NCBI RefSeq assembly: GCF_001311075.1
Contig: NZ_BBAD01000026.1
Location: forward strand, 1-38,153
From: Secundilactobacillus similis DSM 23365 = JCM 2765
GTDB lineage: Bacteria > Bacillota > Bacilli > Lactobacillales > Lactobacillaceae
Length of the DNA: 38,153 bases
Direction: 5' to 3'
Of this stretch, positions 16,001 through 24,517 are shown one piece after another. The first letter of the stretch is position 1; each line of letters opens with the position of its first letter. The notes beneath the pieces are model-generated. The model ran no database searches and had not been told where the DNA came from. It saw only the letters and a list, made by a program, of their open reading frames with translations. The position numbers and the translations under genes were made by a program.

Positions 16001-17044
16001 ATGACGGATCATCATTTTAAACCAATTCGAATTACCGATGTCCCGGATCCTGATCAACCCGCTCGGCGTCGGCAACCAGTCACGCCACCGACAAGCAAAT
16101 CGGAGCGCGCCAAATCAGTTAGACAGCGCGGTGACACAGAAACGCGGCAACGTTCCAAGCAGCCCGCTAAGCAACGTGTTCAGCGACTGAAAACGGCTGG
16201 TAGCGACCGAGTCGCTGAAATTGTGGCACAACATCAGCAAGAAACGCAGGGCGTTGTGACCAAAATTGAAGCTCAGAAGCGTCCTGGTCGCTATAACGTT
16301 TACGTTGACGATCGCTATGCATTCCCAATCAGCGAAGAAGTCATGTTGCGATACCGGGTGTTTAAGGGCAGTGAAGTCACGGCTGAGTTGGCCAAAGAGC
16401 TTGAATCAGCTGACAATGAGTCCAAGGCCTGGGATGCGGCGTTAACGTACTTGTCGTATCAGCAACGAACCGAAAAAGAAATTCGGGCGTATCTCGTTAA
16501 AAAGGAGGTCCCTGAAGCTTTTCACGACCGGGTCGTTGATCGGTTGAAGTCTGAACGGCTCCTAGACGATGCCCAATATGCTGTCAGTTATGTTCGAACC
16601 ATGAAACGCACGAGTGATAAGGGCCCCAGTGTGATTCGGCGCCAACTTATTCAACGTGGTGTTCAAGCGAACTTCATCGAAGCCGCATTACAAAACGAGT
16701 ATTCGTCTAGTGAGCAACTTGATCAAGTCATGACGTTGATCGAAAAATTGAAACGCCAGTATCGCAAACAAACGCCATCGCTACAAAAACAAAAAGTCCA
16801 TCAACGATTGATGGAAAAGGGGTTTTCGGGGGATGTCATCGCAAGCGGGTTGGCAGAAACCGAGTTTTCGATGGATCAAGACCTCGCTAATGAATTACTG
16901 GATGCGCAGGCGCAGAAACTTTGGCGACGATATGCTGGCAAGGCGTTCAGAGAACGACAATTGAAAGTTCGGCAGGCGTTGTATCGTAAAGGGTTTGAGA
17001 GTGATGCGATTTCTCGGTGGTTGGCGGAACAGGCGGATGAGTGA
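16001..17044 (+). CDS. recX: Regulatory protein RecX with N-terminal extension
   Basis: RecX modulates RecA filaments during recombination and the SOS response. The usual RecX body begins near residue 86 at VVTKIEAQKRPGRYNVYVDD and carries the three-helix repeats: ALTYLSYQQRTEKEIRAYL, LLDDAQYAVSYVRTM, KGPSVIRRQLIQRGV and two later copies ending in LYRKGFESDAISRWL. Before this lie about 85 extra residues rich in Arg, Lys and Gln without hydrophobic stretches, making 347 residues against roughly 265 in related species. The ATG at 16001 has AAAGGA about 12 bases upstream. An internal GTG at 16257 would give normal length but has only a weak ribosome site. It is on its own promoter; a large palindromic repeat follows. 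Confidence 0.9.
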   Translation: MTDHHFKPIRITDVPDPDQPARRRQPVTPPTSKSERAKSVRQRGDTETRQRSKQPAKQRVQRLKTAGSDRVAEIVAQHQQETQGVVTKIEAQKRPGRYNVYVDDRYAFPISEEVMLRYRVFKGSEVTAELAKELESADNESKAWDAALTYLSYQQRTEKEIRAYLVKKEVPEAFHDRVVDRLKSERLLDDAQYAVSYVRTMKRTSDKGPSVIRRQLIQRGVQANFIEAALQNEYSSSEQLDQVMTLIEKLKRQYRKQTPSLQKQKVHQRLMEKGFSGDVIASGLAETEFSMDQDLANELLDAQAQKLWRRYAGKAFRERQLKVRQALYRKGFESDAISRWLAEQADE

Positions 17045-17170
17045 GTTGTGGTGGTTAAGCTAGCTGGAATCTCGTCTGTGATGTTGCGGAAATTGGCAAC
17101 GATTTTCGGCTTGATGGGAGCTGACAATCATTGAGTTTAGTGACGTAGTTGAAGCGAATACTTTGAGTTT

Positions 17171-17308
17171 TTTCGGCCACCACGCCGAAACGTGCGGAAC
17201 GAAGCAAAGAACTATGTGTAAGGGGGACTAAGGTAAAACTGGCTAAAGTTCAGCCAGCTTTACCTTAGTCCCCCTTACACGCCGTTCTTTAGGCGCTTCG
17301 TTCCGCAC
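17171..17308 (-). repeat. Palindromic repeat family 2, copy D with giant nested hairpin
   Basis: Outer arms GTGCGGAACGAAGC (17192-17205) and GCTTCGTTCCGCAC (17295-17308) are followed inwards by AAAGAAC (17206-17212) and GTTCTTT (17284-17290). Then comes a 29-bp stem, 17216-17244 with 17252-17280, which has one mismatch and a seven-base loop. Together about 50 of 58 positions per side pair. The plus-strand stretch TTTCGGCcaccacGCCGAAA at 17171-17190 is the flank seen beside copy E (here inverted) and is itself a small hairpin. The inner stem starts GTGTAAGGGGG, as does the inner stem of copy B. It lies between recX and the promoter of the DUF402 gene; no protein is encoded. The remainder of the gap 17045-17396 holds only that promoter. 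Confidence 0.88.
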
Positions 17309-17335
17309 TCTGTCCTTTTCCCCCACCCTCACTTA

Positions 17336-17344
17336 TGTTATAAT
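17336..17344 (+). promoter_or_regulatory. Extended -10 promoter of the DUF402 gene
   Basis: TGTTATAAT is a perfect extended -10 box 53 bp before the ATG at 17397. It lies only 28 bp behind the giant hairpin of copy D, so the upstream region of this promoter is formed by the repeat. Confidence 0.6.
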
Positions 17345-17396
17345 GACAGATGAATTTTCATTAAATCATACCCGATGCTTGGAAAGTAGGGTTAAT

Positions 17397-17945
17397 ATGG
17401 CGCGCGAAGCTAGAGGACCTAAGGAAGGCGACTTCATTACGATCAAAAGCTATAAGCACGACGGAAGTTTGCATCGAACTTGGCGCGATACAATGGTACT
17501 CAAAACAAGCGAGAACGCCCTCATTGGGTGTAACGACCACACGTTAGTCATTGAAGATGATGGCCGACGTTGGGTCACTCGTGAACCGGCAATCGTTTAT
17601 TTCCATAAACACTATTGGTTTAATGTCGTCGCAATGATTCGGGACAACGGGATTTCGTACTACTGTAACCTCGCGTCACCGTTCGTTTTAGACAAAGAAG
17701 CATTAAAGTATATTGATTATGACTTAGACGTTAAGGTTTTTCCTGACGGTGAAAAACGGCTACTCGATGTTGACGAGTACGAAGTTTTTAGCCGCCGCTG
17801 GAACTATCCGCCAGAAATTGACAAGATTTTGAAGGCAAACGTGCTGATCCTTGTGGATTGGATCAACAACCGCAAGGGGCCGTTTTCTAAAGAATACGTT
17901 GATTTATGGTATTCACGCTATCTCGAGCTTTCCCGCCGAAAGTAA
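17397..17945 (+). CDS. DUF402 protein, nucleoside tri-/diphosphatase-like
   Basis: A 182-residue cytosolic protein with the DUF402 fold. Typical stretches are [20 protein letters not shown] near the N-terminus, [20 protein letters not shown] in the middle, [20 protein letters not shown] and [12 protein letters not shown] with the acidic residues that bind metal, and [20 protein letters not shown] at the end. Characterised relatives (Ntdp of Bacillales) hydrolyse nucleoside tri- and diphosphates. I choose ATG 17397 because upstream in-frame codons lie on or beside the -10 box. It commonly lies beside recX in this order of bacteria, as here. A terminator follows at 17959. Confidence 0.88.
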   Translation: MAREARGPKEGDFITIKSYKHDGSLHRTWRDTMVLKTSENALIGCNDHTLVIEDDGRRWVTREPAIVYFHKHYWFNVVAMIRDNGISYYCNLASPFVLDKEALKYIDYDLDVKVFPDGEKRLLDVDEYEVFSRRWNYPPEIDKILKANVLILVDWINNRKGPFSKEYVDLWYSRYLELSRRK

Positions 17946-17958
17946 TGAGTTGTCGACT

Positions 17959-17992
17959 AAAACGAGGTCGGGCTGATGCCTGACCTCGTTTT
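17959..17992 (+). terminator. Terminator after the DUF402 gene
   Basis: AAAACGAGGTCGGGC pairs with GCCTGACCTCGTTTT (one G-T pair) around TGAT; the 3' arm ends in TTTT. It lies only 26 bp before the AI-2E-family gene and separates the two units. Confidence 0.85.
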
Positions 17993-18017
17993 AGTTTGAA
18001 ATTAAGGAGGTGTGCGG

Positions 18018-19163
18018 ATGCGAAACTGGTTGCAACAGTCAAAGCTCCTCTTCTGGACGCTAGAATTACTGATTGGCGCAACGTTGATTTGGGTTTGTAC
18101 CAAAATCGACTTTGTGTTCTCGCCAATTGGCACGTTTTTTCGGACAATTTTTATGCCGATTTTATTAGCTGGTATTTTGTTTTACTTATTAAATCCAATC
18201 GTAAAACTACTGCAACGCGTTAAGATTGGCCGTTTTCACTTTAATCGAACCGGTGCGGTAGCGGTGATTTTTCTGGCACTGGCAGGCATTCTAGTGGGTG
18301 GCATTGGTTGGCTGGTGCCGCGGTTGATTCAACAGGTGGCCAACCTGATGAATCATATTCCAGCCATTGTTCGAATTATCCAACAGGGCCTAAACGACAC
18401 CAATACGCATCTGAGTCACATCGAATGGCTCCAAAACGTTGATTTTCAACAGTACGCGGATCAGTTAGAAAAGGGGCTTTCGAATTACGCCCAGACCTTC
18501 ATGAACGGCCTGACTAACGGTCTCGGGACCGTGATCGGTTTAGCCACTAGTGTGACGATCGTCGCGGTTACCGTGCCCGTCATGTTGTTTTACATGTTAA
18601 AGGATGGTCCCAAGTTAATGCCAGCGATTCGGCGGTTATTGCCAGAAAAGCACGCGGATCAAACGATGACGTTATTGGTGAAGATGAGCCAAACTTTGTC
18701 CCGCTATATTGGCGGTCAAGTAATCGAATGTCTCTTCGTTGGCACGTTCACGTCAATTGGGTTTTCACTAATTGGTGAAAAATACGCCCTGTTGCTTGGC
18801 ATCTTTGCCGGCATGTGCAACATCATCCCGTACGTTGGCCCCTATATTGGAGTGCTACCAGCGTTGATTGTTGGTCTTGAAAACGGCTTGATGCAGGTCA
18901 TTGCCGTGTTGATCGTAACCGTGATCGTGCAGCAAGTTGACGGGAACTTCGTTTATCCTAACGTGATTGGCCGGAGCCTCAACATTCACCCCCTGACGAT
19001 CATCGTGATCCTGTTAGTTGCCGGCAACATTGCGGGCTGATTGATGATTCTCGGGGTACCACTCTACGCCGTTGTTAAGGTAGTTGTGGGCTACATTTAT
19101 CACATCTGGCGATTACCACAAGAAGCTGCTAGTCAGGAGACGAAGAACGTTAAAAATTCTTAA
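18018..19163 (+). CDS. AI-2E family transporter (interrupted by TGA)
   Basis: A membrane protein of about 381 residues in the AI-2E/PerM family (YdbI, YtvI, TqsA relatives), which move small organic molecules or ions. Hydrophobic helices cover the N-terminus (residues 10-60), FLALAGILVGGIGWLVPRL, the SVTIVAVTVPVMLFYMLKDG helix and the long C-terminal set with MCNIIPYVGPYIGVLPALIV and GNFVYPNVIGRSLNIHPLTI. A TGA at 19038-19040 interrupts NIAG; reading through gives LMILGVPLYAVVKVVVGYIY in the same frame to 19163, which is the conserved family ending. Many family members read GLxGMILGVP here, so small lost bases (TT to T, GGG to G) could create the TGA. ATG 18018 follows AAGGAGG by seven bases. 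The transported molecule is unknown. Confidence 0.85.
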
Positions 19164-19283
19164 GGTTTGGTTAGGTCGATTAAGAATTCCCTTACCAGTT
19201 GTTTTGTTACGGGGTGTTTTATGCTATTATAGTCGAGTTAGGACTCAGCGAATTAATCCAATAATAGGTAAGCAGGAGATTTC

Positions 19284-19693
19284 ATGAAAAAGTAATTACG
19301 TACGGGACCTTTGATCTATTACACAAGGGCCATGTTAGACTATTGAAGCGCGCCAAGGCGTTAGGGGACCACTTGACGGTTTGCTTGTCATCTGATGAAT
19401 TTAACGCCGTTAAGGGCAAGAAGGCTTATACGTCATACGAAGATCGGAAGTATATCCTTGAAGCAATCCGCTACGTTGATGAAGTGATTCCAGAAAAGAA
19501 CTGGGACCAAAAAATCAAGGACGTTCAAGATAACGACATCGATATTTTTGTGATGGGCGATGACTGGAAGGGTAAGTTTGACTTCTTGAAGGATTACTGT
19601 GAAGTTATCTACTTGCCACGGACAGAAGGCATTTCAACCACTAAGATCAAAGAAGACCTTGGTTTGAAAGCTGAAGCGGACTGGAAAGAATAA
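19284..19693 (+). CDS. tagD: Glycerol-3-phosphate cytidylyltransferase (one-base frameshift)
   Basis: Makes CDP-glycerol from glycerol 3-phosphate and CTP for teichoic acid synthesis; about 136 residues, cytosolic. The start ATG at 19284 follows AGGAG, but the A run after it has five instead of six A's; restoring one gives MKKVITYGTFDLLHKGHVRL with the nucleotidyltransferase HxGH motif. Further signatures are LSSDEFNAVKGKKAYTSYED, VMGDDWKGKFD and the RTEGISTTKIK loop (RTEGISTT is diagnostic of TagD). As written the gene would stop after three codons, which is not credible for an otherwise perfect essential-type gene. A terminator follows at 19736, then the next teichoic acid genes. Confidence 0.93.
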
Positions 19694-19735
19694 GCAGCAT
19701 CAATTAATGCTCGACACCAGAGTATAACTGCAATG

Positions 19736-19769
19736 GGCAAGGATTCTGGAGCTGAATCCTTGCCTTTTT
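19736..19769 (+). terminator. tagD terminator
   Basis: GGCAAGGATTC (19736-19746) pairs perfectly with GAATCCTTGCC (19754-19764) around a seven-base loop and is followed by TTTTT. It may also act as an attenuator for the downstream tagF pair, for which I see no clear separate promoter. Confidence 0.88.
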
Positions 19770-19812
19770 CGTTAGGGTGTCGTTAATCAATAGGCAAAAA
19801 GTGAGGAAGCAG

Positions 19813-20648
19813 ATGGAACAGGCATTCTTTTTGGTAACGTCACTTGCAGGGCTTAAAAAACTGACGTTCCAACAAAAAATTAAAGCGTTACTTGAAGAAC
19901 ACGTTCAAATTACGGCGTTGCTAGCAATTGTTCAATTTGATGAATATGAAATTGCCCGGCAAACGTTACAAGCAATGGTCAAACCAGAACAGGCTGCCCA
20001 GTTTGAGATTCGAACCATGGCAGAATTAGTGCCAATACGTCAGGGGTTGCTTTGCGGGCAGAAGACCAATTTAATGATGATTTTGAAACCCTACCAAGCA
20101 AACAGTTTGCGACCCAAACAATCGCAAATGGCACGATTCACCGCTACATTGATGCGGGTGAGATCGTTGCTGAAACGGTAACGGATGCCACCCAAACGCC
20201 ATTAATGAAGACCCGGTTAGTCGATAACCAACCCGTTCAAAGTGTCGTCTATGAAGATCAACGTCCTGCTGGGATGATGACTTATCAAGATGGTGTGATC
20301 GAACAAGCGATGTTACTGAACGCACAGGGGGAACTCGTTTACCGGTTTATTCGGCACCAACATCCAGTGACCTATGCATATGATATGGGCCGGACTTCTA
20401 AACTGGTGTTTACCAACCTGCTATCGGAAACTGACGATCAAAAGCACGTGGTTTATCAGGCAGCTGAAGACCGCGCTGACTACGAGGTGATCGACCACGT
20501 CGGTTACCACCGGTTCAGTGATGCGTACGAATTTTACGCTCAGTTGTTGCAAACGACGGTTCCTGAGGGTGCAGAGATCTTTATTGACCTCAACGATAAC
20601 CCCAAGCTAGTCGAGCACCTACCACAACAGTTGATTTTTAACTACTAA
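19813..20648 (+). CDS. Uncharacterised protein between tagD and tagF (one-base frameshift)
   Basis: I do not recognise this family. Adding one G to the GGGG run near 20044 joins two frames into about 278 residues: MEQAFFLVTSLAGLKKLTFQ at the start, PIRQGVALRAEDQFNDDFET at the join, and EGAEIFIDLNDNPKLVEHLP near the end. The middle is a row of short beta-strand-like units with repeated aromatic and Asp/Gly residues (IHRYIDAGEIV, SVVYEDQRPAGMMTYQDGVI, YRFIRHQHPVTYAYD). This recalls the N-terminal beta-sheet extension of TagE/GtfA/GtfB-type glycosyltransferases, but no transferase domain follows. No signal peptide or membrane segment is seen. The ATG at 19813 follows GAGG. Position between tagD and tagF suggests an accessory role in wall teichoic acid modification. 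Confidence 0.6.
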
Positions 20649-20676
20649 TCAATCTTACAAGAAGGAGTCGTTCCGC

Positions 20677-22701
20677 GTGCGTGCGATATTATCAGGGCTA
20701 CACCAAAAAAAGAAAAAACAAGAACTAGAATTTGAACTCATCGACGTTCCGGGATCCTTTGACCAATTGCGGGTCACGTTTCTTGAAACAACGAGTTTAG
20801 CGACCATTACGTTCCCAGTGACAAAGGTGATCGATAACAACCTTGTCCGGGTTCGCGTGGATCCAGAGCAACTTCAATTTAAAGCGTTTGATCAAAGTGA
20901 ATTTACTTGGCAAATGTTTTTTGCCTTTGAAGCGAACTCAGAGCGGGTTATTCTGCAGGTTGAAAGTGAATATTTGAGTGATCGGCATCAGTTATCCTTG
21001 ACGAGTTACTATCAATTTAACTCGGATTCTGAGGGCATGGCGACCTTTAACATTCACACGAAGCAGTCCGAAGATGAGTTTAGTATCAACTCGGTCAACT
21101 TGTTGAACGACCAGTTGCAGATTACCGGTTATAACCGGATCAACGGGCAGCCAATTGTTGACCAAAAAGTGATTTTAAAGAGTCGTCATTCCGATGCTAA
21201 CCTCTCTTACCCAACTGATAAGGGCAGCTTGCGGGGAATGTTTAACGTTTCGATTCCACTGTCTGATCTACCAACGGATTCCGTTGAAGATGTTTACATT
21301 CAGTACATGATTGGCACTCGTGAAATCAACCAACACTTGATTTTAGCACGGTCGTTAGCAGGGCAAAATACCCAAGCGGTGTTACCCGGCGGGCGCATGG
21401 TGCTGATTGAAAAGAACTACCATAATGGCATCGTGATCAAAGAGTTCCCAGCACCATCATTTGGCGAAAAGTTGGGGGCTGTACCTCAAAAATTCCAGTC
21501 AGTATGGGGCTTGGGTAAAACCATCCAAGACAAGCTTAACCTGCAACGGATGCGGTGGTTATTCAAGTCTGGGCACCGACCATTTGAACAACCGACCATT
21601 GTGTTTGAAAGCTTTGGTGGTCGTCAGGTGAGTGATAGTCCGTACGCCATTTACCGGCTGTTTAGCGAACTATATCCTGGCTTTAACTTCGTTTGGTCGA
21701 TTGACCGTAGCGTTAAAGGGTTCTGTAAAGCCAACAACATCCCTTACGTCATTCGGCGGACCTCTAAGTGGGTGCGGACGTTAGAGAAGGCCACTTACTG
21801 GATCAGTAACGCCCGCTTCCCAGCCTGGGTCAAGAAGCCTAATTACGTGACTTATATCCAGACTTGGCACGGGACGCCGCTGAAGAAGTTGGGCTTAGAT
21901 ATTGAAAACGTGTCGATGCCGGGCACCACGACCAGCAAGTACCACGCGAACTTCGTTAAGGAAGCGAACCGTTGGGATGCACTGGTCTCACCAAATGATT
22001 ACTCAACCCAAATCTTCCGGTCGGCCTTTGGGTTTAACAACCAGATTTTAAAGGTGGGGTATCCACGAAACGATGAACTCATTAATTCGTCGACGAGTGA
22101 TATCGAAGAATTAAAGGTGAAGTTAGGCATTCCGTTAGACAAGAAGGTCGTTTTATACGCGCCAACTTATCGGGATAACCAATTCGCTGAAAAGGGTAAA
22201 TACACCTTTGAACTGCCATTTAGCTTGGATGATTTCAAGCAGCAGTTTGGTGAGGATACGGTTTTGATTTTACGGATGCACTACTTGATTGCTAATGCGT
22301 TAGACATTAGTGACTACACGGACTTCGTTTACGATTTCTCAAGTCATCCAGATATTTCAGACCTGTACCTCGTCTCAGATATGCTGATCACCGATTACTC
22401 ATCCGTGTTCTTCGATTATGCCTACCTGAAGCGGCCAATTTTGTTCTATCCGTACGATTACCACTTGTACAAGGACGAATTGCGGGGCTTCTACCTGAAC
22501 TACGAAAAGGACCTCCCAGGCGCCATTGCCAACAACGAGACCGAACTACTCGCTGGGGTGGCAGATTGCTTGAAGCAGCCTGATATGAGTAATGATAAAC
22601 AGTTTATGAAGTTCTACGACCGGTTCTGTGCGATTGATGATGGGCTGAGTTCCCTGAAGGTCGTCAACTACGTCGTGCACCAAATTGAAAAGAACGGTTA
22701 A
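20677..22701 (+). CDS. tagF: CDP-glycerol:poly(glycerophosphate) glycerophosphotransferase
   Basis: A 674-residue membrane-associated polymerase adding glycerol phosphate units from CDP-glycerol to wall teichoic acid. The C-terminal half (about 300-670) is a Glyphos_transf domain: TWHGTPLKKLGLDIENV with H398, VSPNDYSTQIFRSAFG, VGYPRNDELI, VLYAPTYRDN, LRMHYLIAN with H535 and TDYSSVFFDYAYLKRPILF. The two histidines match those essential in TagF. The N-terminal 300 residues are a beta-rich extension seen in many lactobacillar homologues. Translation begins at GTG 20677, nine bases after AAGGAG. It lies 28 bp behind the unrecognised gene at 19813 and downstream of tagD, which provides its substrate. 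Smaller TagB/TarF primase activity cannot be excluded from sequence. Confidence 0.93.
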   Translation: MRAILSGLHQKKKKQELEFELIDVPGSFDQLRVTFLETTSLATITFPVTKVIDNNLVRVRVDPEQLQFKAFDQSEFTWQMFFAFEANSERVILQVESEYLSDRHQLSLTSYYQFNSDSEGMATFNIHTKQSEDEFSINSVNLLNDQLQITGYNRINGQPIVDQKVILKSRHSDANLSYPTDKGSLRGMFNVSIPLSDLPTDSVEDVYIQYMIGTREINQHLILARSLAGQNTQAVLPGGRMVLIEKNYHNGIVIKEFPAPSFGEKLGAVPQKFQSVWGLGKTIQDKLNLQRMRWLFKSGHRPFEQPTIVFESFGGRQVSDSPYAIYRLFSELYPGFNFVWSIDRSVKGFCKANNIPYVIRRTSKWVRTLEKATYWISNARFPAWVKKPNYVTYIQTWHGTPLKKLGLDIENVSMPGTTTSKYHANFVKEANRWDALVSPNDYSTQIFRSAFGFNNQILKVGYPRNDELINSSTSDIEELKVKLGIPLDKKVVLYAPTYRDNQFAEKGKYTFELPFSLDDFKQQFGEDTVLILRMHYLIANALDISDYTDFVYDFSSHPDISDLYLVSDMLITDYSSVFFDYAYLKRPILFYPYDYHLYKDELRGFYLNYEKDLPGAIANNETELLAGVADCLKQPDMSNDKQFMKFYDRFCAIDDGLSSLKVVNYVVHQIEKNG

Positions 22702-22717
22702 TAAAGGCCGTAGTGAG

Positions 22718-22755
22718 ATCCCAATGGTTAGTTGTTGATGACCAGTGGGATTTTT
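22718..22755 (+). terminator. tagF terminator
   Basis: ATCCCAATGGT (22718-22728) pairs with ACCAGTGGGAT (22741-22751) with one mismatch and is followed by TTTT. Confidence 0.8.
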
Positions 22756-22863
22756 CGCTATTACGTCGGTTAGTTTCTTACGGCGGTTAGCGACAAGCGA
22801 TGGTTAATCGTGTTATACTAAAAAATAGCGTGATTTTGAACGATAGGTGAAAGGAACAACGAT

Positions 22864-24431
22864 ATGACATTATCCCAAGACGTCGCAACACGGCGCACAT
22901 TTGCAATTATTTCTCACCCTGATGCTGGGAAAACCACCATTACCGAACAGTTATTGCTGTTTGGGGGCGTAGTTCGTCAAGCCGGAACGGTTAAGGCGAA
23001 GAAGAGTGGTAATTTTGCTAAATCCGATTGGATGGAAATTGAACAAAAACGTGGGATCTCGGTAACGAGTTCCGTGATGCAGTTTGACTACGAGGGGAAA
23101 CGGATCAACATCTTGGACACCCCTGGGCACGAAGATTTCTCTGAAGATACTTACCGAACCTTGATGGCCGTCGATTCAGCTGTCATGGTCATTGACTCTG
23201 CAAAGGATCGAACCCCAAACAAAGAAACTGTTCCAAATCTGTAAGATGCGGGGCATTCCGATTTTTACCTTCATGAACAAGTTAGACCGTGATGGTCGCG
23301 ATCCGTTGGACTTGATCGCCGAATTGGAAGAAGTTTTGGGCATCGAAGGTTACCCAATGAATTGGCCAATTGGGATGGGTAAGGAATTGAAGGGCTTGTA
23401 TGACCGTTACCATAAGCGGGTGGCCTTATTCCGAGCCGATTCTGATGAAACCACGTATTTGCCATTAGATGAAAATGGGGACATCAGCGATGATCAACCA
23501 TTGAAGACCAACTCGTGGTACCAAGATGCGCGGGACAACATCGAGTTGATTGAAGACGCTGGGAACCAGTTTGATATGGATAAGATCGCCAGTGGGGATC
23601 AAACGCCAGTCTTCTTTGGGTCAGCTTTGGCGAACTTTGGGGTTAAGACGTTCTTGGAAACGTACCTCCAATTTGCGCCACAACCAGCTGCTCACCATAC
23701 GCAAGAAGATGATGACGTTGAACCAACTGACGACCAATTTTCAGGGTTTGTCTTCAAGATTCAAGCTAATATGGATCCTAAGCACCGTGACCGGATCGCC
23801 TTTGTGCGAATCTGTTCTGGGATGTTCAAACACGGGATGGATGTGACGTTGGGTCGGACGGGTAAAACCATGCGGTTATCCAACGTGACCCAGTTTATGG
23901 CGGATACCCGTGAAAACGTGGATACCGCCGTGGCGGGAGATATTATCGGGCTCTACGATACCGGTAACTACCAAATCGGCGATACAATCTACACCGGTAA
24001 GCACAAGCTTCAATTTGAAAAAACTGCCACAATTTACGCCAGAACTGTTTGTTCGTGTTTCAGCAAAGAACGTGATGAAGCAAAAATCGTTCCACAAGGG
24101 GATCCAACAACTGGTTCAAGAAGGGGCTATTCAACTGTATACCTCTTATACGACCGGCGATTACATCCTTGGGGCCGTTGGGCAACTTCAATTTGAAGTC
24201 TTCCAGTTCCGGATGAAGAACGAATATAACTCAGATGTTGTCATGGAACCAATGGGCCACAAGATTGCCCGTTGGATCGATCCAGAACAACTGGACGAAC
24301 GGATGTCATCAAGCCGAAACTTGTTGGTCAAGGACTTGAACGAAGAACCACTGTTCTTGTTTGAAAACCAGTTTGCGGAACGTTGGTTTAAGGATAAGTA
24401 TCCGGACGTGACGTTGACGGCGAAGTTGTAA
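22864..24431 (+). CDS. prfC: Peptide chain release factor 3 (two frame breaks)
   Basis: A GTPase of about 522 residues that releases RF1/RF2 from the ribosome after termination. The first frame has G1 [12 protein letters not shown] (17-28), the switch region ([10 protein letters not shown]) and G3 DTPGHEDF (85-92). The second frame has G4 [12 protein letters not shown] and the RF3-specific [15 protein letters not shown]. The third frame has [20 protein letters not shown] and [15 protein letters not shown]. The first break is near 23207, where AAG-G-ATC should read AAGGGNATC (two G's lost, restoring [13 protein letters not shown]). The second is near 24024, where a run of six A's should be five. 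Both lie in homopolymers. A terminator follows. Confidence 0.92.
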
Positions 24432-24448
24432 TTTGTGAAATGCGTCAT

Positions 24449-24495
24449 AAAAGCGTGATCTAAAAGTCATTAAGTGACTTTAGATCACGCTTTTT
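24449..24495. terminator. Bidirectional terminator between prfC and the dipeptidase
   Basis: A 20-bp stem with one bulged A (left arm 24449-24469, right arm from 24475), loop TTAAG, with AAAA before and TTTTT after. It serves both convergent genes. Confidence 0.9.
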
Positions 24496-24517
24496 GTGTA
24501 CCTGTAAAGTTAGGTTG

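Noticed and set aside
17171-17308. Palindromic repeats as a CRISPR array
   Set aside because: There are no regularly spaced direct repeats with unique spacers and no cas genes; the structure is nested inverted repeats.
23192-24060. Programmed ribosomal frameshifting in prfC (and similarly ptsI)
   Set aside because: Programmed shifts are known for RF2, not RF3 or enzyme I. No slippery heptamer with pseudoknot is seen, and the same kind of one- or two-base homopolymer change occurs in many unrelated genes here.
24000-24200. Horizontal transfer or chimera in prfC because of frame changes
   Set aside because: Once the frames are joined, protein similarity and base composition are uniform across the gene.
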